From Sphingobacteriales bacterium (GTDB taxonomy: Bacteria; Bacteroidota; Bacteroidia; Chitinophagales; UBA2359): 64,000 bases of DNA. The stretch spans positions 2,604,001 through 2,668,000 of the forward strand of contig CP064999.1 of the NCBI GenBank assembly GCA_016700115.1, read 5' to 3'. Below are positions 26,563-35,170 of the stretch, piece by piece. The first letter of the stretch is position 1. Each line of letters opens with the position of its first letter. The notes under the pieces are model-generated. The model ran no database searches. It was not told the DNA's origin and was given only the letters and a program-made list of their open reading frames with translations. The position numbers and the translations under genes are program-made.

Positions 26563-27750
26563 ATGGAGAGTGCGATTCGCAATTTTGTTGATGAAATAGA
26601 CAAAAGCCTGAAGAAGGGAACTTTTGTAAAAATCAGCATGGGAAATTACCGTGGTCAGGAAACAGAGTTAAAAAAAATTTATGCCAAAATTGCCCTTATC
26701 AAAAAGGAATCGAAACTGAGTTTTACTTTTCGATATAAAACAAAAGACATTGTTAAAAACTATGGCCTTATAGAAGCTGTATCAGTCATTGAAAGCCAGA
26801 TAAGCACTCAAAGTTTTAGGCATGTCGCACTTTGTACCATCGAAAGTGATTTTCAATTAGAATTCAACAAAAAATGGAATTTAAAAAAGAATCCTCCTGT
26901 ATTTAAAACCTTGCCCTCGACAGAACATGACAACACAAAAAACAGAAAAATTGAAACAACCGGAAAACGGTATCTTCACGAACTCGGCATTACCGACAGT
27001 TCGGGAAATGTTTACAAAGCAAGTCAGGACAAATACCGGCAAATCAACCATTATATAGAGGTGTTGAGTTCTCTGCTTAAAGAACTACCTAATCGTGAAG
27101 TAACCAATGTGGTGGATATGGGAGCAGGAAAAGGATATTTAACCTTTGCGCTCTATGATTACCTGAATAATGTTCTTAAAACACCGTTAAAAGTAATTGG
27201 GGTAGAATACAGAAAAGATTTGGTAGTGTTATGCAACCAAATTGCCCAAAACTCCGGTTTTCAGGACTTGCATTTTGTCGAAGGCTCTATCGAACAATAC
27301 GAAAACAATGATGCCCATGTTTTAATTGCCCTTCATGCTTGCGATACCGCAACAGACGATGCAATCTATAAAGGAATAACCGGACATGCCGATTTGATCG
27401 TGGTTGCCCCTTGTTGTCATAAACAAATCAGGCGAGAGATGGAAAAACATAAAACCCATACTGAATTAGACTTTTTGCTCAAACACGGGATATTTTTAGA
27501 ACGGCAAGCCGAAATGGTAACTGATGGTATCCGTGCTTTAATCTTGGAGTATTATGGTTACTCAACAAAAGTGTTCGAGTTTGTTTCCGATGCTCATACC
27601 CCGAAGAATGTGATGATTACCGCCCTAAGAAAACAACATGCAACTGTTGATAAAGAAGGCATTTTAAACAAAATCAAACACATAAAAGCATATTTAGGGA
27701 TCGGGTATCATCATTTGGAACGGATGATGGGGTTGGAAATAGGAAAATGA
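26563..27750 (+). CDS. Class I SAM-dependent methyltransferase, METTL25/RRNAD1-like
   Basis: A 395-residue protein. An N-terminal domain of ~110 residues precedes a methyltransferase domain with motif I VVDMGAGKGYLTFAL at about 182-196, then VLIALHACDTATDDAI at about 250 and LIVVAPCCHKQIRREM (about 280). HACDTATD and APCCH are the hallmarks of the METTL25/GSTCD-type family, whose few studied members act on RNA or proteins. Substrate unknown. The DMGAGKG and APCCH motifs are intact, so it is probably active. Confidence 0.8.
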   Translation: MESAIRNFVDEIDKSLKKGTFVKISMGNYRGQETELKKIYAKIALIKKESKLSFTFRYKTKDIVKNYGLIEAVSVIESQISTQSFRHVALCTIESDFQLEFNKKWNLKKNPPVFKTLPSTEHDNTKNRKIETTGKRYLHELGITDSSGNVYKASQDKYRQINHYIEVLSSLLKELPNREVTNVVDMGAGKGYLTFALYDYLNNVLKTPLKVIGVEYRKDLVVLCNQIAQNSGFQDLHFVEGSIEQYENNDAHVLIALHACDTATDDAIYKGITGHADLIVVAPCCHKQIRREMEKHKTHTELDFLLKHGIFLERQAEMVTDGIRALILEYYGYSTKVFEFVSDAHTPKNVMITALRKQHATVDKEGILNKIKHIKAYLGIGYHHLERMMGLEIGK

Positions 27751-27887
27751 TGCAGGAATTTTAATAGCTCGTTATCTTTTCAGTGGCAATACAGCCCACC
27801 TTAGTAAAAACACAGCAACAACTAATGCCAATTCACCAACTAAAAGAACCCACTCCAGCACCCGACCTCCCCCGGACTCTCCAAAGG

Positions 27888-27933
27888 AGCTAATCTTGTA
27901 GAGGTTTTTATCTCAGAGATTTTTGCACGGAGT
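27888..27933. repeat. Dispersed CACAGAG repeat, partial inverted copy
   Basis: AGCTAATCTTG then GAGGTTTTT and AGATTTTTGCAC match, in reverse, the end of the copies at 13035-13077 and 54265-54302. It overlaps the point where the DUF1016 fragment at 27908-28285 loses its family sequence. Confidence 0.65.
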
Positions 27934-28285
27934 TTATACCAACATGATTTAATTTTGAGCCATCGCATAAAGGTGAAGAAGAAATACGAGAAGTCGTCTC
28001 GTAAATTGAGAAGGCAAGAAAAAATTGCCTCATGTTTTGAAGGTTATCCACAGAGAACCCTTTACCAAATTCTACGGCAAGCCGTTTGGATAATTCCTTT
28101 AAAATCTGCTTACCATAATCAGCCCGTTCTTTACCTTGCTGTTCATCTTCCACAATCATCCGCCCTATTTCATAATAGATATAAACCATCGTTTGGTTAA
28201 GGGCACGCACCACATTTTGCCTTGCTGTTTGAAGCAATCCGGCAATTTTTGCATACAATTCATGGGGGCGAATATCCTTACTCAT
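27908..28285 (-). pseudogene. Truncated DUF1016 (YhcG-type PDDEXK nuclease family) N-terminal domain, copy 1
   Basis: 125 codons beginning MSKDIRPHELYAKIAG and matching the DUF1016 N-terminal domain (YYEIGRMIVEDEQQGKERADYGKQ, KRLAVEFGKGFSVDNLQNMRQFFLAF). Full-length proteins are about 350 residues with a C-terminal PDDEXK nuclease domain, which is missing. After LAF the sequence becomes unrelated and runs into a dispersed CACAGAG repeat. The gene is a broken remnant and is unlikely to be functional. It lies in an accessory segment with a second copy at 31570-31842. Confidence 0.8.
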
Positions 28286-28429
28286 ACATCAATCCCTATA
28301 TTTTTAGATAAACGTTACCGCAAAGTTACTCGCAAAGTTTCGCAAAGCATATTCAGTGCTATTCTTTGATCTCCTTTGCGGTTAAACTTTCACCTATGTC
28401 CTCATTGCTTTTGATGAAAAAAGGGAAAT
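28061..28429. repeat. Duplicated segment Y, copy 1 (DUF1016 start plus upstream)
   Basis: About 369 bp nearly identical to 31618-31988 and in the same orientation. It covers the first ~75 codons of the DUF1016 fragment and about 140 bp upstream, including an inverted ACCGCAAAG/CTTTGCGGT pair in the gene's 5' side. Confidence 0.9.
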
Positions 28430-28508
28430 GCAGGATTCAATTTTAGAACGTGACCGGCACTATTTATGTCTAAAATATATAACAATACACCGTCTAAGCA
28501 GAATTAAT

Positions 28509-28648
28509 GAAAATTTATTTATGGATTTGCCGAACAATGATTGCTTTCCAAAAAATGATTTAAAATTAGTGGGAGGCTTTCTTCTACAAGAGAAGTATTA
28601 TAAACCAGATGAGTGTCTTGAAACACATACATTTTACTGTAAGGGTTT
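28509..28648. repeat. Duplicated segment X, copy 1
   Basis: About 140 bp nearly identical to 31481-31620. Here it is the 3' end of the redoxin lipoprotein gene (28519-29010, minus strand). In the second copy it is fused directly to segment Y. Confidence 0.9.
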
Positions 28649-29010
28649 AACAAATCATATCGGGCAAGCGTGTCGGGTAAAACGGAAACCGGTGTACTGT
28701 TCCTTGCATTTTGCGCTATATGGGTAACGGCAGAGTCGGGATTGGCAATAATAAAGCATTTCCGGCAGGGTAACGGGGCGATTTCTTTTAAAAACAGTCT
28801 CACTTTTTCGGTACACGAACCGCAAAAAGAAGAATTAACCAAAAGCACAACATGGCGGGTGTCATCAGGATTTATTGCACATACACGCTTTAAAAAATCA
28901 ACGGTAACGGTATCGGGCATTTCATTTCTTTTGCTGATACCGGCATTGTCGGAGCTTAAACAACCCGACCAAAGAGCAACAAACAAGAAACACAACAATA
29001 CCGGCTTCAT
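28519..29010 (-). CDS. Thioredoxin-like lipoprotein (CGSC motif)
   Basis: A 163-residue protein with lipobox LWSGC (Cys17). A thioredoxin-like fold is suggested by a beta strand VVLLVN followed by SFCGSC (Cys63, Cys66), an active-site-like CxxC, and YVFQDTHLVYN near the C-terminus. It is 4 bases overlapped (ATGA) by the gene upstream on the same strand, so the two are translationally coupled. Its neighbours are a DUF4221 lipoprotein and a Cys-rich small lipoprotein, so a role in disulfide chemistry at the cell envelope is plausible. Its last ~40 codons are duplicated at 31481-31620. Confidence 0.7.
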   Translation of the reverse strand: MKPVLLCFLFVALWSGCLSSDNAGISKRNEMPDTVTVDFLKRVCAINPDDTRHVVLLVNSSFCGSCTEKVRLFLKEIAPLPCRKCFIIANPDSAVTHIAQNARNSTPVSVLPDTLARYDLLNPYSKMYVFQDTHLVYNTSLVEESLPLILNHFLESNHCSANP

Positions 29011-29438
29011 AACAACTTTTTTATTTTCTTTTTACCGGGAAGGATAAGGAGGTTGTAAACCGAAAACAGACCGTATTGTGTAAGTGTGAGATTGCTGATT
29101 TCCTTAAACTCAAACCGGTCGGACGTTTTTAACGGGTCTAAAATTTTGGCATTGGTGTTTTCGCAAACCACCAGAATTCTACTGCCTTTAGCGGCAAGCA
29201 TGTAATTGATAAGATGCTGCCCGCAGTATTTGGTCGAAGTGCAAAAATTGAAATGAACTATAAAAACCTTATCATAATTACTTATAAATATAGTGGAGTC
29301 AATTATGGGCAACATTTTGTCAAATTGACTGTAGTTGGTATTTTGTTGCGCATAAACCGGACTACATAAATACCAATACATCAAAATAGGTAAAACACTA
29401 TTGAGTAGCAAAGTTGATTTTGAGTATATTAAATCCAT
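29007..29438 (-). CDS. Hypothetical exported protein, redoxin-like
   Basis: A 143-residue protein with an N-terminal hydrophobic export signal (about 10-28) ending VYAQQ. FIVHFNFCTSTKYCGQ (Cys-x5-Cys) and SRILVVCENTNAK resemble the first half of a thioredoxin-like fold, but the family is not certain. It overlaps the DUF4221 gene by 41 bases upstream and the CGSC lipoprotein gene by 4 bases downstream, placing it in one operon with both. The start at 29438 is needed to give a signal peptide. Confidence 0.6.
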   Translation of the reverse strand: MDLIYSKSTLLLNSVLPILMYWYLCSPVYAQQNTNYSQFDKMLPIIDSTIFISNYDKVFIVHFNFCTSTKYCGQHLINYMLAAKGSRILVVCENTNAKILDPLKTSDRFEFKEISNLTLTQYGLFSVYNLLILPGKKKIKKLL

Positions 29439-30588
29439 TTATAGTAGCTTTTTTAAGAGGTCCGAGATTTAACAACAATCCCTGTTTGGAAGCCACAGCA
29501 AAAAATATTGCATAATAATCCTCGGGTAAAAGGGACTCTCCTATGATGTTAAAATTTTCGTCCAATACCATAACTGAAAGTCTTCTATCTTTATAAGTAT
29601 TAAAAAATCCTTGTTCATTTTTTTGCGGCATTGCCAGTATAAAAAAGCGATAATAACATTTTCTAAACGGGTCATAAACTAACCGTTCATAACGTGCACT
29701 ATTCATAAAATGCTTCCATAAAAAATCTTTGGTTTCTGGATTGCGTTTAAAATTTATAGGCAAAATCGTATCTGTTTGGTAAGAACTTTTACATGAGAAT
29801 CGTTCTACTGTTTTGCCTTTAGTATCATAAAGCCAGATTTCAGGCAAACCTTCAAAAGTATATATAATTTTGCTTTCAAAATAATATTGATGAATTCTAT
29901 CTAATAACCCGTAATCGTTTTTAAACATAATAAAAGGATATTGAAGTCCGGGAAAACTAATTTCATTTGTTATAAGGTTATATGCAGCGGTTAGCGGAAA
30001 ATCATAGTTTCTATTATGATTTAGGTTTGTTACAGGAAAAAAAAGCAAACTATCTTTATTGATAAAAATTTCATTACAATGATCTAAGGATTCGCTGACA
30101 ATTAGTTTTTGATGAATCATTCGGGGATGATTATTGATGGTAGTAATTAGTTGATAATTATTACTGTCAGTCATACTATATAAGTTGCTATTCTGAAGAA
30201 GACAAAATATTTTTTTCTGTCCCCAAACACAACTTGACATGTCTCCACAAACATTTTCTTTAAAAGGCAAATAGTATGTTGAATGAAATTGTAAATTGTC
30301 AAGGTTATACATGTCTATTGTGTTATTTACACAATTCTGCAAAATAACCAAAGCCGAATCTTCTCTGTTCGTTGTCGCTGTATGATTACTTCCACCATAG
30401 TCAGCAATCATCCCTTCAGGGGAAATCTTAAGAGAATCAAAATTGAACTTTATTAAAGAGGGGTACTTTGCTTGCGCTTTATCATTAATAGGTATTCCTC
30501 CATAGTTATCCTTATACTTGTTTGCGATGTTACATGAAACAAAACACAACATCATAAAGGATAATGAAAAGTAACAAATCACTTTCAT
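29398..30588 (-). CDS. DUF4221 family lipoprotein
   Basis: A 396-residue protein with lipobox CFVSC (Cys19). The body has propeller-like blade motifs, with the DUF4221 signature near the C-terminus (ERLVYDPFRKCYYRFFILAM, then LSVMVLDENFNIIGESLLPEDYY). These proteins are surface or periplasmic lipoproteins of Bacteroidota with unknown function, often next to redoxins and short peptides. It is followed by two redoxin-like genes with overlap and preceded by a Cys-rich small lipoprotein gene 156 bases away. Confidence 0.75.
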   Translation of the reverse strand: MKVICYFSLSFMMLCFVSCNIANKYKDNYGGIPINDKAQAKYPSLIKFNFDSLKISPEGMIADYGGSNHTATTNREDSALVILQNCVNNTIDMYNLDNLQFHSTYYLPFKENVCGDMSSCVWGQKKIFCLLQNSNLYSMTDSNNYQLITTINNHPRMIHQKLIVSESLDHCNEIFINKDSLLFFPVTNLNHNRNYDFPLTAAYNLITNEISFPGLQYPFIMFKNDYGLLDRIHQYYFESKIIYTFEGLPEIWLYDTKGKTVERFSCKSSYQTDTILPINFKRNPETKDFLWKHFMNSARYERLVYDPFRKCYYRFFILAMPQKNEQGFFNTYKDRRLSVMVLDENFNIIGESLLPEDYYAIFFAVASKQGLLLNLGPLKKATINGFNILKINFATQ

Positions 30589-30744
30589 AAATAGAAATTA
30601 TTATTTTATCAATATTGAAACAAAGAGCAAAATGCTAATTAATTGTTGTATAATAGAACAACAACATTGCATCTTGCTCTTGATTAGAAATTCTAAATAA
30701 TACTTTTGCAAAACTTCTTTAAATTAGCACTATTAATAACCTGC

Positions 30745-31050
30745 TTAACAGTTAAGACAGTAAGTACACCCAAATGCAGAACTACAATCGTTACCGCCAC
30801 TAATGCATTTTATTCCAGGTAAAAGTTCATCAGTAGTGCAATATAAGGTTTTATAATACCAATTTCTTTCTTTCTCCTGCTCATATTTTTCCCACTTATC
30901 TTTAAATTGACACGGGATAATTTTGTTGTTCGGAGTTTTCCAAACACAATCGGTTTTAGCTTCTTCTGTTATTAAATTAGAATCTTCCTCTTTTGAACAG
31001 GAAACAATCAACAAAAATAAGCACACAAGTAAAAAAGTTACAATCTTCAT
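30745..31050 (-). CDS. Small Cys-rich lipoprotein
   Basis: A 101-residue protein with a signal peptide and lipobox IVSC (Cys18). The mature part holds eight further Cys (35, 47, 71, 82, 89, 95, 98, 101), five of them in the last 20 residues (CISGGNDCSSAFGCTYCLNC). An even Cys number at the C-terminus suggests disulfide bonds. Short Cys-rich proteins next to DUF4221 and TlpA-type redoxins resemble NVEALA-type cassettes, but this sequence is not an NVEALA match that I can confirm. It is the first gene of the cassette; all neighbours point the same way. Confidence 0.7.
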   Translation of the reverse strand: MKIVTFLLVCLFLLIVSCSKEEDSNLITEEAKTDCVWKTPNNKIIPCQFKDKWEKYEQEKERNWYYKTLYCTTDELLPGIKCISGGNDCSSAFGCTYCLNC

Positions 31051-31109
31051 GATAAAAAACGTTTAAAATTTTTGCCTACACTAACGCTTTCAGCAATTGC
31101 GCCATAAGT

Positions 31110-31138
31110 CGGTTTTTGGTGGTGTTATGGAAAAACCG
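31110..31138. other. Hairpin CGGTTTTT/AAAAACCG upstream of the Cys-rich cassette
   Basis: CGGTTTTT (31110-31117) pairs with AAAAACCG (31131-31138) around 13 bases. It lies 60 bases upstream of the Cys-rich lipoprotein start on the minus strand and is the only structure I see in the gene-free 31051-31480 stretch. Confidence 0.4.
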
Positions 31139-31480
31139 CCTATTATTACCTGAGGTAGTGGGTATTAAACTTTGCGCACTTGTTTTATACCGGCAAACTA
31201 TCTATGTTTAGGCAATAACAACCATTTTCTTGTTCGTATTTGGTAATTAACCATTTAACAAATGCAAAAATCCCCCCCCTTATGACATTTCCAAATTTTT
31301 GCAAATTTATTTTGTCATAATTTTGTCATTTTTTTAAAAATAAGCCCGAATAATAAAGAAAAACAATGCTCAAGAAGTTGAAATCTTCGTTTTTGTTGAA
31401 ACAACAACCCAAAAGTTGTGGGAAATTATAGTCGTCAACTTAAACTACCTGCCGCAGCATTTCTTTTAGGTGCAGCAAAG

Positions 31481-31620
31481 GAAAATTTATTTAAGGATTT
31501 GCCGAACAATGATTGCTTTCCAAAAAATGATTTAAAATTAGTGGGAGGCTTTCTTCTACAAGAGAAGTATTATAAACCAGATGAGTGTCTTGAAACACAT
31601 ACATTATACTGTAAGGATTT
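31481..31620. repeat. Duplicated segment X, copy 2
   Basis: Second copy of 28509-28648, here cut off from the redoxin gene and joined at about 31616-31620 to segment Y. The junction retains TTTACCAAAT, a microhomology shared by both parents. Confidence 0.9.
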
Positions 31621-31842
31621 ACCAAATTCTACGGCAAGCCGTTTGGATAATTCCTTCAAAATCTGCTTACCATAATCAGCCCGTTCTTTACCTTGCTGTT
31701 CATCTTCCACAATCATCCGCCCTATTTCATAATAGGTATAGACCATCGTTTGGTTAACGGCACGCACCACATTTTGCCTTGCTTTTTGAAGCAATCCGGC
31801 AATTTTTGCATACAATTCATGGGGGCGAATATCCTTACTCAT
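31570..31842 (-). pseudogene. Truncated DUF1016 N-terminal domain, copy 2, fused to redoxin-gene debris
   Basis: 90 codons starting MSKDIRPHELYAKIAG; the first ~75 codons match copy 1. After EFGK the frame enters segment X and continues as an unrelated KSLQYNVCVSRHSSGL tail read in a different frame from the redoxin gene. The PDDEXK nuclease part is missing, so the product is not a functional nuclease. Confidence 0.8.
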
Positions 31843-31988
31843 ACATCAATCCCTATATTTTTTTAGATAAACGTTACCGCAAAGTTACTTGCAAAGTTTC
31901 GCAAAGCATATTCAGTGCTATTCTTTGCGCTCCTTTGCGGTTAAACTTTCACCTATGTCCTCATTGCTTTTTATGAAAAAAGGGAAAT
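31618..31988. repeat. Duplicated segment Y, copy 2
   Basis: About 371 bp matching 28061-28429 in the same orientation. Together with segment X, the order is Y1-X1 at the left and X2-Y2 at the right of the cassette. Confidence 0.9.
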
Positions 31989-32049
31989 TATTTAATCACA
32001 TTTCCTAAGTGAAATTAGGTGAAGTGAGCGCAATACAATAACATTTACC

Positions 32050-32057
32050 TAACTTTG
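32050..32057 (+). promoter_or_regulatory. Possible -7 element TAACTTTG of the AraC regulator gene
   Basis: TAACTTTG matches TAnnTTTG and lies 51 bases before the start codon at 32109. No convincing -33 TTTG is seen. Confidence 0.35.
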
Positions 32058-32108
32058 CTGTATATGCAGACAATCCCAAAAACGATGGCTTGATATGATA
32101 TCCCTTCC

Positions 32109-32927
32109 ATGATTTTCGAAACCCATTTCCCAGCTTTCCCGCTCAATCAGTTTATTGAGAGTTTCGTCTATTACAGAGACTTTAACCCCGTTCATTCAAT
32201 AGACCGGTTTTTGCCCGATGGTAATGTGAATGTGGTGATTGACCTGACCGACTATCCCAAATTCATATATGACAATCACACGTTAAAGGAAATTCAGACC
32301 TGCAAACAGGTTTGGTTTTCGGGTATCAGAAATCATTACATCACTATTCCTTCAGGGCGGGATAGCGAAATGTTTATCATCAATTTTCACAAAGGCAAGG
32401 CTTATCCGTTTGTTGAAATCCCGCTACATGTTTTGACGGACAGTGTGGTAGATGGAGATTTGGTGATGACCAACGAAATTTTGAACATGAGGGAAAAGCT
32501 GCTTTCTTTAGAATTGGTAAAGCAAAAGTTTTTGTTTGCCGAAACCCATCTGCTTAACATGTTTAGACACAAACTTTTCGTTAATCCGTTTGTGGACTAC
32601 GCCGTCAACCAAATTCTTCAAAAGCCAAATCAAACAAGCATTGAAAGGATCTCGACAAAAGTAGGGTTTTCACAAAAACATCTTATCAAACTGTTCAAAG
32701 AACATGTCGGACTGACACCTAAAGGGTTTCTTAAAATCATTCGTTTTCAGAAAGCAATCCGCGAAATTGAGAACAACAAAACTGCCGATTGGACAGGCAT
32801 CGCTTTTGATAGCGGTTATTACGATCAAGCCCACTTTATCAACGATTTCAAAAGCTATTCCGGTTTTACCCCTGCTCAATTTATTCGGGCCCAAAGTGAG
32901 TTTACCAATTACATAGCAGTTGGGTGA
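32109..32927 (+). CDS. AraC family transcriptional regulator
   Basis: A 272-residue protein. The N-terminal ~150 residues form an effector-binding domain of the DUF6597 type (FLPDGNVNVVIDLTD), and the C-terminal ~100 carry the two-helix-turn-helix AraC DNA-binding domain, with RISTKVGFSQKHLIKLFKEHVGLTPKGFLKIIRFQKA and IAFDSGYYDQAHFINDFKSYSGFTPAQF. It should regulate nearby or distant genes upon binding a small ligand. The following DUF1761 gene, 60 bases on, may be a target. Confidence 0.85.
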   Translation: MIFETHFPAFPLNQFIESFVYYRDFNPVHSIDRFLPDGNVNVVIDLTDYPKFIYDNHTLKEIQTCKQVWFSGIRNHYITIPSGRDSEMFIINFHKGKAYPFVEIPLHVLTDSVVDGDLVMTNEILNMREKLLSLELVKQKFLFAETHLLNMFRHKLFVNPFVDYAVNQILQKPNQTSIERISTKVGFSQKHLIKLFKEHVGLTPKGFLKIIRFQKAIREIENNKTADWTGIAFDSGYYDQAHFINDFKSYSGFTPAQFIRAQSEFTNYIAVG

Positions 32928-32987
32928 GGTAAATTTTTTCCAATACACAACCAACCTATTTTTGTTCCTTTGTATAAAAAAAGGACA

Positions 32988-33395
32988 ATGGAACAATTTT
33001 ACATCAATCATTGGGCAGTGCTGACTTGTGCGGTTGTCAATTTACTGTTAGGGGCAATTTGGTATTCCCCCATGCTTTTCTACAAGGCGTGGATGAAGGA
33101 AAACAGCTTTACGGAAGAAGACATTCAAAAGGTAAATCCAGCAAAAACTTATGGCATAACCTTAATTATCTCTTTCTTCATCAGCTACAATCTTGCTTTC
33201 TTTCTTGGAGACGATAAAACCGATATGGTTTGGGGAACTACGGCAGGGTTTCTTGCAGGCTTTGGCTTCTCTGCTTTAATCTTTACCGTTGTCGCGCTTT
33301 TTGAACAGCGTTCGTGGAAGTATATTTTAATCAACGGTGGTTATATCACCCTCTATTTTACATTGATTGGCTTCATTCTTGGTACTTGGCGGTAA
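32988..33395 (+). CDS. DUF1761 integral membrane protein
   Basis: Start at ATG 32988 (MEQFYINHW, 135 residues) is preferred: an AAGGACA-type purine stretch precedes it, and TATTTTTG at 32957-32964 could be its -7 promoter element. Four membrane helices are visible, with the family motif NLLLGAIWYSPMLFYKAWM. Function unknown; DUF1761 proteins are often near AraC-type regulators. Confidence 0.8.
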   Translation: MEQFYINHWAVLTCAVVNLLLGAIWYSPMLFYKAWMKENSFTEEDIQKVNPAKTYGITLIISFFISYNLAFFLGDDKTDMVWGTTAGFLAGFGFSALIFTVVALFEQRSWKYILINGGYITLYFTLIGFILGTWR

Positions 33396-33413
33396 TTACT
33401 AAAAAACATCATC

Positions 33414-33989
33414 ATGGCAAAAACATCGGGCGAATTTGAACGGGAATTTATAGACACTGCAAAAGAAAAAACAGGAAAAACGTTGCAGGAATGGTTAGAT
33501 GTGGTGAAAACATCGGGTTTGGCGAAGCAAAACGAAATATTGGATTGGTTAAAAAGGGAGTATGGGTTAAATCACATGCAAGCCTCTCTTACAGCCGGAA
33601 TATTTTTAAACAACGGTGAAGTGGTTTACGGAAATGAAAACGCTTTGCTGGAAAACCAATTTGCTAAATGTGCGGACATGCGTCCTTTATTTGATGCAGT
33701 TGCCGAAAAGATTATGTCGGAATTTGAAGGAACACAGTTAATCCCAAAAAAGACTTATTTGTCGTTTACCGCAGTTCGTGAATTTGCAGCGGTGAATGTA
33801 AAACCCAAAGAAATCCGGTTAGGTCTTGACCTTGGGGATGAACCATTTACCGAAGTGATACAAAAATCGAAACTTACCGGGCCAATGCCTCGTATTTCTC
33901 ACATGATTTCCATTACCAACTCCAATCAAATTGACCGCGATTTGTTGGAACTATTAACCAGGTCATATAACCGATGCCACAAACAATGA
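33414..33989 (+). CDS. DUF4287/DUF5655 domain protein
   Basis: A 191-residue soluble protein. The first ~65 residues match the DUF4287 fold (KTGKTLQEWLDVVKTSG, ILDWLKREYGLNHMQA). The rest (about 75-190) fits DUF5655 (PLFDAVAEKIMSEFEGTQLIPKKTYLSF). No enzyme activity is assigned. It starts 18 bases after DUF1761 and overlaps the next gene by four bases (ATGA), so this is an operon. Confidence 0.7.
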   Translation: MAKTSGEFEREFIDTAKEKTGKTLQEWLDVVKTSGLAKQNEILDWLKREYGLNHMQASLTAGIFLNNGEVVYGNENALLENQFAKCADMRPLFDAVAEKIMSEFEGTQLIPKKTYLSFTAVREFAAVNVKPKEIRLGLDLGDEPFTEVIQKSKLTGPMPRISHMISITNSNQIDRDLLELLTRSYNRCHKQ

Positions 33990-34948
33990 AATACCTGCTA
34001 TTGCCGATAGCAGTATTCGTTTGCTTCCTCTCTTGTGGAAAGTTGCCTGTAAAAACTCAAAGTTCGGATAAGGAATACCGCATAGCCTACAATATTCACC
34101 TTCCCGATACCTCTAAAGACGATTGGGAAATATTTTCGATGAACCTTGACGGATCGGATAAAAAGAACATCTCCAACCATCCTGATGTAGCCTGGACTTA
34201 TCATGCTTATCAAAATCGCCTGTTTTTTATCAGCGACCGAGATACTTGCTATCGTTGCTTCTTCCTTTATGAAATGGATGCTGAGGGTAAGAACATTAAA
34301 AAAGTTTCCGCGCTACGTTTGGAAGATAGTTGGATGAGTAGCCGGAATAACGGACAAGAGTTGGTAGTTACCGGTCGTAAAGGCAATCAACTCCGGCATC
34401 AACTATTCATAGTAAATACCCTAACGGGCAAATATTCTCAAATCACTTCCGACACTATTGCGCGTTATGGTGATCCCTGCTTTTCTCCGGATGGAAAACA
34501 GATTGTTTATTCGTTCAAACAAAACAAAAGGGATAAAGCCACCCACGAAGAATTGTTTTTGATGAACGCCGATGGAACAAACAGCATACAATTAACGCAT
34601 TATCCCGAAAACAACCCTTCCGCCAAAGAATACGGCTATCGTGCAGGTTCAGCCAAATGGCACCCAACCGAAAACTTTATCTCTTATGTTTCCAAACAAG
34701 ACGGCAGGCATAGTATTTTTGCCATCACCCCTGACGGCAAAAAACAATGGAAACTGATTGAAAACGAACTATCGGAAGGTTGGCATGACTGGAGTCCGGA
34801 TGGGAAATGGGTAGTTTTTAACAGCTCAGACAACGAAGAAAGCCAATATCATATAACCCTGATGAACTGGACAACAAAGGAGAGTAAACAACTTACCGAT
34901 AACAAGTTTAAATCTCAATTATCTCCGGTTTTTGTTGAACTAAAGTGA
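33986..34948 (+). CDS. TolB-like WD40/PD40 beta-propeller lipoprotein
   Basis: Start at ATG 33986 (MKYLLLPIAVFVCFLSC) gives 320 residues with lipobox FLSC (Cys17). PD40/WD40-like blades repeat: MNLDGSDKKNISNHPDV, FSPDGKQIVYSF, NADGTNSIQLT, WSPDGKWVVFNS. This is a TolB-type propeller expected on the periplasmic or outer-membrane side. It overlaps the DUF4287/DUF5655 gene by ATGA, indicating translational coupling. Confidence 0.8.
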   Translation: MKYLLLPIAVFVCFLSCGKLPVKTQSSDKEYRIAYNIHLPDTSKDDWEIFSMNLDGSDKKNISNHPDVAWTYHAYQNRLFFISDRDTCYRCFFLYEMDAEGKNIKKVSALRLEDSWMSSRNNGQELVVTGRKGNQLRHQLFIVNTLTGKYSQITSDTIARYGDPCFSPDGKQIVYSFKQNKRDKATHEELFLMNADGTNSIQLTHYPENNPSAKEYGYRAGSAKWHPTENFISYVSKQDGRHSIFAITPDGKKQWKLIENELSEGWHDWSPDGKWVVFNSSDNEESQYHITLMNWTTKESKQLTDNKFKSQLSPVFVELK

Positions 34949-35060
34949 TTGTTATTATTAACACTCATCTTCAGTATAAACACAAATTAAGATAAAAAGG
35001 CAATGGCAGATAAAATTTAATTATTTGACAGTTGACAGCATAACCGGATGCATCAGTATA

Positions 35061-35150
35061 TTATACCATTACGTTGTCAAAAATAACCCACCCAATTTAA
35101 AGACTTTAACTAATCATGTGTGGTGCAAAATCAAATCATAGTTGGTATAA
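35061..35150. mobile_element. Short element with terminal inverted repeats, copy 1
   Basis: The element starts TTATACCA (35061-35068) and ends TGGTATAA (35143-35150), an 8-bp perfect inverted repeat. The inner ~86 bp (from ATACCATTACG) matches copy 2 closely, with changes only near the right end. No coding capacity is evident. A MITE-like or structured-RNA origin is plausible; no transposase family is identified. Confidence 0.6.
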
Positions 35151-35170
35151 CAACCAAAAAGCTCAAAACT

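Noticed and set aside
28428..28727. Plus-strand ORF of 99 residues
   Set aside because: It lies antisense to the redoxin gene 3' end and occurs in both X copies only because X is duplicated.
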